Shown piece by piece: positions 6,900-14,427 of a stretch of DNA of 26,305 nt. The notes under the pieces were generated by a model. It was not told where the DNA came from and made no database searches. It worked only from the letters and a program-made list of their open reading frames with translations. The position numbers and the translations under genes were made by a program. The stretch comes from UBA11512 sp964623895. Lineage in GTDB: Bacteria; Bacillota; Clostridia; Oscillospirales; CAG-272. The stretch spans positions 1-26,305 of the forward strand of contig CAZUWA010000023.1 of assembly GCA_964623895.1 (NCBI GenBank), read 5' to 3'. Position 1 is the stretch's first letter. The number at the start of each line of letters is the position of its first letter.

Positions 6900-8294
6900 A
6901 TGAAAAGAACGACCGTTAAAGAACTTTACACCGCGCCCGAAATGTTCGGAGGAAAAGTCATCACAATAGGCGGATGGTGCCGCAATCTGCGTGCAAGCAA
7001 CGCATTCGGCTTTTTAGAACTCAATGACGGTTCTGCATTCAAAAACTTGCAGGTCGTTTTGGAAAGCGAAAAATTGGAAAACTACAAAGAGATCACAAGT
7101 CAGAACATCGGTGCGGCATTCGTTGCCACAGGCGAGTTGGTGCTCACCCCCGAAGCAAAACAGCCCTTCGAATTAAAAGCAACGGAAGTAAAAGTCGAAG
7201 GTAGCTCCACTCCCGATTATCCCCTGCAAAACAAACGCCATTCTTTTGAATTCTTGCGTACCATCGCGCACCTTCGTCCTCGTTCAAACACCTTTAATGC
7301 AGTATTCAGAGTGCGTTCGGAAGCGGCTTTTGCGCTACACAAGTTTTTCAATGAACAGGGCTTTGTCTATGTTCACACGCCGCTGATCACGGGCTCTGAC
7401 TGCGAGGGCGCAGGCGAAATGTTCCGTGTCACTACACTGGATCCCAAAAATCCTCCGTTAAATGAAGACGGCAGCGTCGACTTCTCGAAGGATTTCTTCG
7501 GCAAGGCGACCAACCTAACTGTATCCGGACAGTTGAATGTCGAAACCTTTGCTATGGCATATTCGAAAGTATATACCTTCGGTCCGACCTTCCGCGCGGA
7601 AAACTCAAATACCCCCCGTCACGCGGCAGAATTTTGGATGATCGAGCCGGAGATCGCCTTTGCGGATCTTTCGGACGACATGGATCTTGCGGAAGCAATG
7701 CTAAAAAGCGTCATCAATCACCTGCTCGTCACTTGCGCAGATGAGTTGGCGTTCTTCAACCAATTTATTGACAAAGGACTGCTTGACAGACTCCACCATG
7801 TTGCAACCAGTGAATTTGTACGCGTCAGTTACACCACCGCCATCAAGATCTTGACCGAATCGGGCGAAAAATTCGACTATCCCATTTCATGGGGCAGCGA
7901 CCTGCAGACTGAGCATGAGCGCTACTTAACCGAAAAGCATTTTGGCAAGCCCGTCTTTGTAACGGACTGGCCAAGAGATATCAAGGCGTTCTATATGAAG
8001 GTCAATCCGGACGGCAAGACTGTCGCGGCAGCGGATCTTTTGGTACCGGGCGTCGGAGAACTCGTCGGCGGCAGCCAAAGAGAAGAAGATATCAACGTTT
8101 TAAAGGAGCAGATCGAAAAATTCGGACTGCGTGAGGAAGATTACTCTTGGTATATGGACCTGCGCCGTTACGGCGGTACCAAACACGCCGGTTTCGGTCT
8201 TGGATTTGAAAGATTGATCATGTATGTGACAGGCATGTCCAACATCCGCGATGTTGAATGCTTCCCCAGAACGACCGGTTCCGCAGAGTTCTGA
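6900..8294 (+). CDS. asnS: asparagine--tRNA ligase
   Basis: Class II aminoacyl-tRNA synthetase charging tRNA-Asn, cytoplasmic, 464 residues. The N-terminal OB-fold anticodon-binding domain (ITIGGWCRNLRASNAFGFLEL) is followed by the catalytic domain. Class II motif 2 appears in GPTFRAENSNTPRHAAEFWM and motif 3 in GFGLGFERLIMYVTGMSNIR. The TVSGQLNVETFA and VECFPRT segments distinguish AsnRS from AspRS. The start has GAGGAG upstream. It is a single-gene unit with T-box control and a terminator at the end. Its presence means tRNA-Asn can be charged directly. Confidence 0.97.
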   Translation: MKRTTVKELYTAPEMFGGKVITIGGWCRNLRASNAFGFLELNDGSAFKNLQVVLESEKLENYKEITSQNIGAAFVATGELVLTPEAKQPFELKATEVKVEGSSTPDYPLQNKRHSFEFLRTIAHLRPRSNTFNAVFRVRSEAAFALHKFFNEQGFVYVHTPLITGSDCEGAGEMFRVTTLDPKNPPLNEDGSVDFSKDFFGKATNLTVSGQLNVETFAMAYSKVYTFGPTFRAENSNTPRHAAEFWMIEPEIAFADLSDDMDLAEAMLKSVINHLLVTCADELAFFNQFIDKGLLDRLHHVATSEFVRVSYTTAIKILTESGEKFDYPISWGSDLQTEHERYLTEKHFGKPVFVTDWPRDIKAFYMKVNPDGKTVAAADLLVPGVGELVGGSQREEDINVLKEQIEKFGLREEDYSWYMDLRRYGGTKHAGFGLGFERLIMYVTGMSNIRDVECFPRTTGSAEF

Positions 8295-8342
8295 GAAAAA
8301 CATCGCAATTTTTTCAAAAAACAAATAAAAACATTAAAATTT

Positions 8343-8368
8343 CGGCACGGCGATCTTTCGCCGTGCCG
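8343..8368. terminator. bidirectional terminator between asnS and the PIG-L gene
   Basis: CGGCACGGCG (8343-8352) and CGCCGTGCCG (8359-8368) form a perfect 10-bp GC-rich stem with a 6-nt loop. The flank is AT-rich on both sides: ATTTTAT to the right, and T-rich when read leftwards. It serves convergent genes. Confidence 0.85.
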
Positions 8369-8387
8369 ATCCGATTTTATCCGAATA

Positions 8388-9782
8388 TTAAACACGTCTT
8401 TTCTTTCTTACAACCACTGCAATGCACACACCCGCGCCGATCAAAACAATCACACATAGAACTGTCACGCATGAAAGCACCGCAAAAAGTCGGACCGACT
8501 GTTTAGGCTCGATACAATTTTGTTCGGCGTAGAAGGTAATATGCTCGTAAATATCGGACTTGACCATATCCTTTCCAACCGTTGTGCGCCACAATCCGAA
8601 CTCACGCGGACTGTACATACCGCTCTTGTTGACCGCTTTGCCAAATTCGCTCGCCTTAGTCACCGGTTCCTCTTCTGTGCCCAAAAGCCAGACCTTGTAG
8701 CGAGAAGAAAACTGGGAAATATGACATTTAAAGGCTTCCTGAGACACCTGATACGCCGTTTTTCCTCCAAAATAATCGAGCGGCTTGTCAAGTTCAAAGT
8801 CGATCTTGTTCTCTTTCCAAAGATGAAGATAGGTCTTAGGAACATCCCAAACACCGTATTTTTCTGCGGATTCGAGATAACGATCCTTCTTCGATGCCGC
8901 CAACACCGCATCCTTTAAAGTCTTGGCGTCAAGCATATGCGCGCCATGGCCGTATTCGCCATTCACATCATGACCGAGTACGATCTGTGGCTTATACTTT
9001 CGAAGCAATTCCACCTGCATGCCAACGATTCCGTCATAATCAAAGCCGTACGGCTTCCAAATTTCCAGTGCCTCTTCGGCACTTGCCGAACGTTTGATAT
9101 CCGGTAATTCACCTACCACCGGATAACGGTCAAGCCCACAGGTATATAGACCGTTAAGCAATTCATGCGGTCTTGTATGAGTGTTCAGATGATTTGTAAA
9201 GTAACAGACCTGCACCTCCGCACCACGCGCAACCGCATCGGGGATCGTCCCGGCGAAGAACAATTGGTCGTCATCGGAATGTGCCACAGCGATCAGTAGA
9301 TCCGCCACTCCTTCCGCAGGACGCCAAACCTGTACAAAATCAGGCACCTTCCCTTTTGAGAGGAGATAAATGTCAGCAATAGCAGTATTAGGCGCAAAAG
9401 AAATGTTCAGTTCTTTCACGCCATCCGCTTCGATCTTCTGATATTCATGAAGAAAAGCATACTGTCCGCATTGCTGTTCTTCTTCGAGGTAACGAACCGT
9501 CCAAGGAGCGGGGTCTCTATCGAATTTGATATACAGTCCTCCGATCTCCCACTCGGAAGAAATATTCAGTTCCGTCGAAGGGAGGGTAAGATAAGTCTGT
9601 TCCTTTCCGTCAAGCAAAATTTTCGGCATTGGCTCATCACCCAAGAAAAAAGTCGCTTGACTGTTGATGACTTCTCCCTGCGGAATACTGTCTTCGGCAT
9701 CTACCCGCATCTGCGGCAAGAGGAACAAAATCGTCAAAACGACCGGCAAAAGAAGGCAAAAGAAATAAATGCGTTTTTTCAT
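8388..9782 (-). CDS. membrane-anchored PIG-L family deacetylase
   Basis: Predicted extracytoplasmic N-acetylglucosamine-type deacetylase of the PIG-L/LmbE fold. An N-terminal hydrophobic signal segment (KKRIYFFCLLLPVVLTILFLL) is followed by a beta-rich region of about 120 residues. The PIG-L core starts with AHSDDDQLFFAG, which keeps His-x-Asp-Asp of the canonical HPDDE motif. GHDVNGEYGHGAH supplies the later His ligands. A C-terminal TM helix (about 25 residues) ends in RKKRRV, so the protein should be anchored at its C-terminus with the enzyme outside. Start 9782 fits a GGGGG ribosome site and the promoter just upstream; in-frame ATGs at 9785 and 9797 are alternatives, the latter leaving almost no leader. 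The substrate is unknown. Confidence 0.85.
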   Translation of the reverse strand: MKKRIYFFCLLLPVVLTILFLLPQMRVDAEDSIPQGEVINSQATFFLGDEPMPKILLDGKEQTYLTLPSTELNISSEWEIGGLYIKFDRDPAPWTVRYLEEEQQCGQYAFLHEYQKIEADGVKELNISFAPNTAIADIYLLSKGKVPDFVQVWRPAEGVADLLIAVAHSDDDQLFFAGTIPDAVARGAEVQVCYFTNHLNTHTRPHELLNGLYTCGLDRYPVVGELPDIKRSASAEEALEIWKPYGFDYDGIVGMQVELLRKYKPQIVLGHDVNGEYGHGAHMLDAKTLKDAVLAASKKDRYLESAEKYGVWDVPKTYLHLWKENKIDFELDKPLDYFGGKTAYQVSQEAFKCHISQFSSRYKVWLLGTEEEPVTKASEFGKAVNKSGMYSPREFGLWRTTVGKDMVKSDIYEHITFYAEQNCIEPKQSVRLFAVLSCVTVLCVIVLIGAGVCIAVVVRKKRRV

Positions 9783-9811
9783 CATGACCCCCAACATTTG
9801 ATCCTGACGGC

Positions 9812-9840
9812 ATTGTACCTCGTATCTGCCGAAAAGTCAA
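9812..9840 (-). promoter_or_regulatory. promoter of the PIG-L gene
   Basis: Minus-strand TTGACT (9835-9840) and TACAAT (9812-9817) with a 17-bp spacer. The predicted start of transcription is near 9805, giving a very short leader. It lies in the 97-bp gap after the small membrane protein gene. Confidence 0.7.
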
Positions 9841-9879
9841 GGGCTTCGGAATATATTTCACAACTCAAACTTTCCTCGT

Positions 9880-10119
9880 TTAGTCCGTCAGTTCCGACAA
9901 TTTCGGCGGTGGGTCTGCCACTAACGGTGCCGGCTCGTTCTTCAGGCAAAATATATCGTCTGTCTCTGCCGGTGTACCGGACAACAGCCAGTCCAACCCA
10001 CTTTGCCGTCCATTCGCCCCAAAGAGAAAGAAAACAACAGTATAAATCAAAAGAAAAGCACAGACAGTCGCCCCGATCAATTGTAGAACACGACGATACC
10101 ACTTAAAAAAAGTTTCCAT
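9880..10119 (-). CDS. small single-TM protein of unknown function
   Basis: A 79-residue protein, not recognised. It has a short basic N-terminus (METFFKWYRR), one hydrophobic helix (about residues 12-34, VLQLIGATVCAFLLIYTVVFF) and a Pro-rich polar tail that ends PPPKLSELTD. The ATG at 10119 is preceded by AAGGGGG at 9-nt spacing; a longer TTG-started reading frame has no better site. It lies just upstream of the PIG-L gene on the same strand, but that gene has its own promoter. Another minus-strand frame (to 9782) overlaps most of it, so the correct frame is not certain. Confidence 0.5.
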   Translation of the reverse strand: METFFKWYRRVLQLIGATVCAFLLIYTVVFFLFGANGRQSGLDWLLSGTPAETDDIFCLKNEPAPLVADPPPKLSELTD

Positions 10120-10195
10120 AAAACATCGCCCCCTTCGACCCGTTTTCAAGTATATTCCTTCCGCAAAAAAACTTTCCTGTTTTCAAAAAATGCTC

Positions 10196-10224
10196 TTGAC
10201 AATTTCTTTTTTTTGATGTAAAAT
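10196..10224 (+). promoter_or_regulatory. promoter of the TPP riboswitch-thiT-thiN unit
   Basis: TTGACA (10196-10201) and TAAAAT (10219-10224) with a 17-bp T-rich spacer, immediately before the riboswitch. Confidence 0.8.
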
Positions 10225-10235
10225 GTGCTCACCGC

Positions 10236-10322
10236 ATGAATCAGGGGTGCCCAAAAGGCTGAGATGACCGTTCGGTCGAACCCTTAACCTGATACGGATA
10301 ATACCGGCGTAGGGAGATTTGT
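10236..10322 (+). ncRNA. TPP riboswitch (THI element)
   Basis: Conserved core elements occur in order: CAGGGGTGCC, GGCTGAGATGACC, ACCCTTAACCTGAT, GGATAATACCGGCGTAGGGA. These match the thiamin pyrophosphate aptamer. It precedes a thiamine transporter gene and a terminator, so high TPP should stop transcription. The loop between GAGATGACC and GAACCC is a short, closed stem. Confidence 0.95.
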
Positions 10323-10355
10323 AGCAGAGAGAGAGTTTACCTCTTTAAAATAATG

Positions 10356-10380
10356 CCGCAGATCGTAAAATCGTCTGCGG
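10356..10380 (+). terminator. riboswitch expression-platform terminator
   Basis: CCGCAGA (10356-10362) pairs with TCTGCGG (10374-10380), extended by CG/CG past a one-base bulge. The tract AATTTTATTTTT follows. It ends about 12 nt before the thiT ribosome site. Confidence 0.85.
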
Positions 10381-10403
10381 AATTTTATTTTTAGGAGGTA
10401 CCT

Positions 10404-11228
10404 ATGCGTACAAAACAATCAAAAATCTATATTTTGGCGGAATCCGCCATCATGTTGGCGCTCGCCACAGTATTGAGCCTTCTGAAATTGGCAAAACTGC
10501 CTTATGGCGGCTCGATCACTTTGGCCTCCATGCTACCCGTCGCATTGATCGCCTACAGACACGGTATCGTTTGGGGGATCTCCTCCGCGTTTGTGTATGG
10601 TGTGATCCAACAACTTTTAGGGTTAAGCAATCTCAGTCATTTTACGTCTCCCGTATCGATCGTTGCAATCATCCTGCTCGATTACATCGTCGCCTTTGCG
10701 GTAATAGGACTTGCCGGTATATTTAAAAAAATCATCAAAAATCAAAGTATATCACTTGCCGCAGGATGTTTCCTTGCGTGCTTACTGCGCTACATCTGTC
10801 ATGTCATTTCCGGCGCCACGGTCTGGGCAGGCATTTCCATCCCCACCGCCGCCGCACTCGGCTACTCATTTATTTACAACGCCACTTACATGATCCCCGA
10901 AACAATCGTTTTGGTTTTGACCGCATACTATCTCGGAGACGCTGTTGACTTTTCCGAAAAAATGCCCAAAAGAACAGTTCACACCTCCAAACCTGCATCT
11001 GACATTCTGCGTGTAACAGCCGGTGGCGCACTGCTTGCCGGAATCATTTACGATACCGTTACCGTTTTCGGATTGTTGCAAGACGGTGAAACGGGCGAAT
11101 TTGACTTCACAGCGCTGTCTCGCATGAGTTCCGGTACACAGACCGCACTTTTCATCGTTTCCGGTGTGACAATCCTGATTTTTGTCATCCTGTTGGCGAT
11201 CTCCACACATCTCCAAGAGAAGGATTGA
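10404..11228 (+). CDS. thiT: ECF thiamine transporter S component, C-terminally extended
   Basis: Substrate-binding membrane subunit of an energy-coupling-factor importer for thiamine; it works with shared EcfA/EcfA'/EcfT encoded elsewhere. Residues about 1-190 match ThiT: AESAIMLALATVLSL, LPYGGSITLASMLPV, the VSGATVWAG region and YNATYMIPE. Six membrane helices are expected. The protein is 274 residues, about 80 longer than usual; the extra C-terminal part has two further hydrophobic segments (VTAGGALLAGIIYDTVTVFG and ALFIVSGVTILIFVILLAIS). The start follows AGGAGG. Control by TPP riboswitch supports thiamine as the substrate. It is followed by thiN after 59 bp. Confidence 0.9.
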   Translation: MRTKQSKIYILAESAIMLALATVLSLLKLAKLPYGGSITLASMLPVALIAYRHGIVWGISSAFVYGVIQQLLGLSNLSHFTSPVSIVAIILLDYIVAFAVIGLAGIFKKIIKNQSISLAAGCFLACLLRYICHVISGATVWAGISIPTAAALGYSFIYNATYMIPETIVLVLTAYYLGDAVDFSEKMPKRTVHTSKPASDILRVTAGGALLAGIIYDTVTVFGLLQDGETGEFDFTALSRMSSGTQTALFIVSGVTILIFVILLAISTHLQEKD

Positions 11229-11287
11229 TCCCCAAAAGGTTCCGTAATCAAAAAAATCACGCGCATTTTCAAGAAAGGAAGAAAATC

Positions 11288-11905
11288 ATGCCTGTCTGTC
11301 ATCTCGTCTCAGCCGGTGACTTCGCACCGGAGTATTTTCATCCCGAAAAAGAGGATCTCGTCATCGCGTGCGATGGTGGGCTGTCGCACCTACTCGCCCT
11401 TAAATACAGTCCCGATCTGCTTGTAGGCGACTTTGATTCCTTTGAAGGTACACTTTCCGAAGACATCCCTACCCTGAGGTTGCCAAAGGAAAAAGACGAC
11501 ACCGACACGCTCTATGCCCTACGGTTGGGACTGAGGCGCGGCTATACCCGTTTTGCCCTTCACGGATGCCTTGGCGGAAAACGGCTCTCGCATACCGTGG
11601 CAAATCTACAATCGCTCACATTTTTGCAAAAAAACGGAGCAGATGGCGTGATTTACGGAAAAAGCACCCTTGTTTATCTTTTAAAAAACAGCAAAATGTC
11701 CTTTGACAAGCATCGTATCGGCTACCTCTCCGTTTTTGCCCTCTCCTCTACTGCGCAGGTCAAATTGATCGGATTAAAATATCCGTTTGACGGCATTCTC
11801 TCTTCCGATATGCCCATAGGAGCGAGCAATGAATTCATCGGCAACGCCGCAGAGATTGAAGTGCTCCGCGGAAGCGTTGCGATAATTCTTGAAAACGAAG
11901 TTTAA
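11288..11905 (+). CDS. thiN: thiamine pyrophosphokinase (variant motif)
   Basis: Converts imported thiamine to thiamine pyrophosphate using ATP; cytoplasmic, 205 residues. The family motifs are visible: ACDGGLSHLL, VGDFDS, PKEKDDTDTLYAL and GCLGGKRLSHTVANLQSL, then a C-terminal beta-sandwich with GLKYPFDG and SNEF. In the fourth motif, where relatives usually have GGRxDH, this protein has GGKRLSH, with one extra residue and Ser in place of Asp. The ATG at 11288 is used because AAGGAAG precedes it; the frame is open further upstream to overlap thiT. With thiT it forms a two-gene thiamine salvage operon under one riboswitch. Confidence 0.9.
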   Translation: MPVCHLVSAGDFAPEYFHPEKEDLVIACDGGLSHLLALKYSPDLLVGDFDSFEGTLSEDIPTLRLPKEKDDTDTLYALRLGLRRGYTRFALHGCLGGKRLSHTVANLQSLTFLQKNGADGVIYGKSTLVYLLKNSKMSFDKHRIGYLSVFALSSTAQVKLIGLKYPFDGILSSDMPIGASNEFIGNAAEIEVLRGSVAIILENEV

Positions 11906-11947
11906 AAAATGCTGTAACGGAATTTGCATTCTTGTTACAGCATTTTT
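11905..11947 (+). terminator. terminator of thiT-thiN
   Basis: AAAAATGCTGTAAC (11905-11918) and GTTACAGCATTTTT (11934-11947) form a 14-bp stem directly at the thiN stop codon, ending in a T run. It can also work on the opposite strand. Confidence 0.85.
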
Positions 11948-11980
11948 CTATCAAAACAACATTCTTGTTTCCCTTGACGC

Positions 11981-12035
11981 TAAAAACAACCTCAAAAAAG
12001 GGACTGCGTTTGCAATCCCTTTTTTTGAGGTTGTT
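11981..12035 (-). terminator. terminator of gpmI
   Basis: On the minus strand AACAACCTCAAAAAAAGGGA pairs with TCCCTTTTTTGAGGTTGTT, nearly 20 bp, followed by TTTTA. The stem begins at the gpmI stop codon. Confidence 0.85.
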
Positions 12036-13689
12036 ATTTGATTTCCACCATTGATTCATCCCACATTTCGGGGGCTTCATAGCCCAACAGCGTTACCGCG
12101 GTAGCGGCGACATTGGACAAACCGAACTTCTTTTCGGGATCCGCCTTCAACGTATAACTGTCTGCGTAGAAATTGTCATAAATGATAAACGGAACAGGGT
12201 TGAGCGTGTGGCTGGTCTTTGCCTTCGGCTTGCCATCTTTTGATAGCTTCGGCGCACCGGTCTTTTTGTCAATCTCATACATCTCATCTGCATTACCATG
12301 ATCCGCCGTGATGAGCGCCACACCGCCCACCTCATCAATGACCGGCAGGATGCGCGCAAGTTCAAGATCCAACGCTTCCATCGAAATACGTGTTGCTTCA
12401 AGAGAGCCGGTATGTCCGACCATGTCGCCGTTCGGGAAGTTGCAACGGATGACCTTATATTTGCCGCTACGGATCATCTTAATAAGCTCATCAGTGATCT
12501 CCGCACATTTCATCCAAGGACGCTGTTCAAACGGCACGACATCGGAAGGAATTTCCACATAGGTCTCCAGTTCCTCGTTAAATTTACCGGAACGGTTACC
12601 GTTCCAGAAATAGGTCACATGTCCGTATTTCTGCGTCTCGGAAATAGCAGCCTGCGCAATGCCGGTCTCTGCCAGATATTCGCCCATGGTATTAGTGATC
12701 TCCGGAGGATTAACAAGATATCTTGACGGGATATGCGCGTCACCATCATATTCCAACATACCCGCATAACGAACCTTGGGATAACGCACCCTGTCAAATT
12801 TGTCAAAACCCTCTGCAACGTCGAATGCTTTAGAGATCTCGATTGCTCTGTCCCCTCTGAAATTAAAGAAGATCACACTGTCACCATCTTCAATTGTACC
12901 AACAGGCTTACCCTCCTCTGCGATTACAAATCCGGGTAGATCCTGGTCGATGACTTTGTATTCCGCTCTGTATGTTTCGATGGCTTCTTTTGCGGACGCA
13001 AATTGTCTGCCCTCACCCAAAACATGGATTTTCCAACCTTTTTCCACCATTGCCCAATTTGCTTCATAGCGATCCATGGTGATCTGCATTCTGCCGCCGC
13101 CGGATGCGATCCTGATATCAAAATCAACATCTCTCAAGCCTGCCAAGAAAGTTTCGAACGGCTCTACATACTCTAATGCGGAAGTTTCGCCCACATCTCT
13201 GCCGTCAAGCAAAATGTGCACGCGCACCTTTTTGACGCCTTCTTTTTTTGCCTCAACAATCATCGCCTTCAAATGGTCGATATGTGAATGCACATTACCG
13301 TCAGAGAACAGTCCCAAAAAATGGAGCGTGCCGCTCTCTTTGACCCCGTCCGTAAGATATTTCCAACTTGCGCTTTCGAACATTTTGCCGCTTTCGATCG
13401 AAGCTGATACCAGTTTCGCTCCCTGTGCAAAGACCTGACCGGAACCGAGCGCATTGTGCCCGACCTCGGAGTTGCCCATATCGTCATCTGTCGGCAGTCC
13501 CACCGCCGTGCCGTGCGCACGCAGAGTGCACATCGGATAATTGGCAATCAATCTGTCAAGAGTGGGGGTGTTTGCAAGAGATACGGCATTTCCTGTGCCG
13601 GCAGGAGCTACCCCGACGCCGTCCATTACGATCGTCACAACCGGACCTTTTACTCCGGCAAAGCCGGATTTTTTCAGTTGATGGTTCAT
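12034..13689 (-). CDS. gpmI: 2,3-bisphosphoglycerate-independent phosphoglycerate mutase
   Basis: Glycolytic enzyme interconverting 3- and 2-phosphoglycerate, Mn-dependent, cytoplasmic. Alkaline-phosphatase-fold motifs are complete: VTIVMDGVG (first metal Asp), DDDMGNSEVGHNALGSG (phosphoserine nucleophile), HILLDGRDVGE, NFRGDRAIEI and ALITADHGNADEMYE. At 551 residues it is about 40 longer than the common 510-residue form and has GDRA where the short form has PDRA, as in the longer iPGM subgroup. The start follows AAGGAG. It is a single-gene unit with its own promoter and terminator, rather than part of a gap-pgk-tpi operon. Confidence 0.96.
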   Translation of the reverse strand: MNHQLKKSGFAGVKGPVVTIVMDGVGVAPAGTGNAVSLANTPTLDRLIANYPMCTLRAHGTAVGLPTDDDMGNSEVGHNALGSGQVFAQGAKLVSASIESGKMFESASWKYLTDGVKESGTLHFLGLFSDGNVHSHIDHLKAMIVEAKKEGVKKVRVHILLDGRDVGETSALEYVEPFETFLAGLRDVDFDIRIASGGGRMQITMDRYEANWAMVEKGWKIHVLGEGRQFASAKEAIETYRAEYKVIDQDLPGFVIAEEGKPVGTIEDGDSVIFFNFRGDRAIEISKAFDVAEGFDKFDRVRYPKVRYAGMLEYDGDAHIPSRYLVNPPEITNTMGEYLAETGIAQAAISETQKYGHVTYFWNGNRSGKFNEELETYVEIPSDVVPFEQRPWMKCAEITDELIKMIRSGKYKVIRCNFPNGDMVGHTGSLEATRISMEALDLELARILPVIDEVGGVALITADHGNADEMYEIDKKTGAPKLSKDGKPKAKTSHTLNPVPFIIYDNFYADSYTLKADPEKKFGLSNVAATAVTLLGYEAPEMWDESMVEIK

Positions 13690-13730
13690 TCTCTATTCTC
13701 CTTATTTTGATCTTAACGCATTTTCGCTTT

Positions 13731-13759
13731 AGTATAGCACATTTTAAAGAAAATTCCAA
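13731..13759 (-). promoter_or_regulatory. promoter of gpmI
   Basis: Minus-strand TTGGAA (13754-13759) and TATACT (13731-13736) with a 17-bp spacer. The -35 box is weaker than others in this window. Confidence 0.6.
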
Positions 13760-13900
13760 GTGTTTTTTTAAAAAAATCCCTTCGAAATGCCATTTTCTTC
13801 TTTTCAACTGAAGGAAAACGAAAAAATCCGAAAAAAAGTCATAAAGACATCCAAAGCAGAACCACCGAAAAAGGAAGATCAAAAAAATTTCAAAAAGCCC

Positions 13901-13929
13901 TTGAATATTGCCTTTAAATTTGCTATAAT
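13901..13929 (+). promoter_or_regulatory. promoter of rnhA-mnmA
   Basis: TTGAAT (13901-13906) and a perfect TATAAT (13924-13929) with a 17-bp spacer. Transcription should start near 13936-13937, which bears on the rnhA start choice. The stretch 13760-13900 is A-rich and holds no recognisable gene. Confidence 0.75.
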
Positions 13930-13971
13930 GATTTTTGTATGGAATTTAAGAAAAGAAAGGCGGGATATCAA

Positions 13972-14427
13972 GTGAACAGCACGCCCATTTCCGATCTCGT
14001 CATGATCTATTCGGATGGTGCCTGCAAAGGCAATCCGGGTCCGGGCGGGTACGGAACCGTTCTTGTATATAGGGGTAAGGAAAAAGAACTGTCCGGGGGA
14101 GAAGCACACACCACCAACAACCGAATGGAGTTGTTGGGTGCTATTGTTGGGCTTGAAATACTCAACCGTCCTTGTGAGGTGATCCTCACCTCCGACTCAA
14201 AATATTTGGTAGATGGTATGAGCAAAGGTTGGGCAAAGAGTTGGGAGAAAAAGGGTTGGAAAAAGAGCGACGGAAAGCCTGCGCTCAATGCAGAACTTTG
14301 GGAGCGATTGTTACGGCTTTGTGAGAGACACACCGTTCGGTTTGTTTGGATCAAAGGGCACGCAGGGCATCCCTACAACGAACGTTGTGACCGTCTCGCA
14401 GTTGCCGCCGCGGAGAAATTTAAATGA
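13972..14427 (+). CDS. rnhA: ribonuclease HI
   Basis: Cleaves RNA in RNA-DNA hybrids; type 1 RNase H, cytoplasmic. The four catalytic acidic residues are seen in MIYSDGACKGNPGPGGYG (Asp), NRMELLGA (Glu), TSDSKYLVDG (Asp) and NERCDRLA (Asp). The WIKGHAGHPYN segment supplies the late His. The GTG at 13972 is chosen, giving 151 residues, because AAAGGCGGG precedes it at good spacing. The in-frame ATG at 13939 lies only 2-3 nt after the predicted transcription start and would give a leaderless mRNA. The stop overlaps the mnmA start (ATGA), so the two genes are coupled. Confidence 0.93.
   Translation: MNSTPISDLVMIYSDGACKGNPGPGGYGTVLVYRGKEKELSGGEAHTTNNRMELLGAIVGLEILNRPCEVILTSDSKYLVDGMSKGWAKSWEKKGWKKSDGKPALNAELWERLLRLCERHTVRFVWIKGHAGHPYNERCDRLAVAAAEKFK

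Noticed and set aside
6719..6919. Small plus-strand frame in the asnS leader
   Set aside because: It runs through the T-box and terminator and overlaps the asnS start; the RNA structure explains the conservation.
13760..13900. Possible small RNA or gene between gpmI and rnhA
   Set aside because: Only an A-rich stretch with a weak 5-bp CCTTC/GAAGG pairing; it has no ribosome site or stable terminator.
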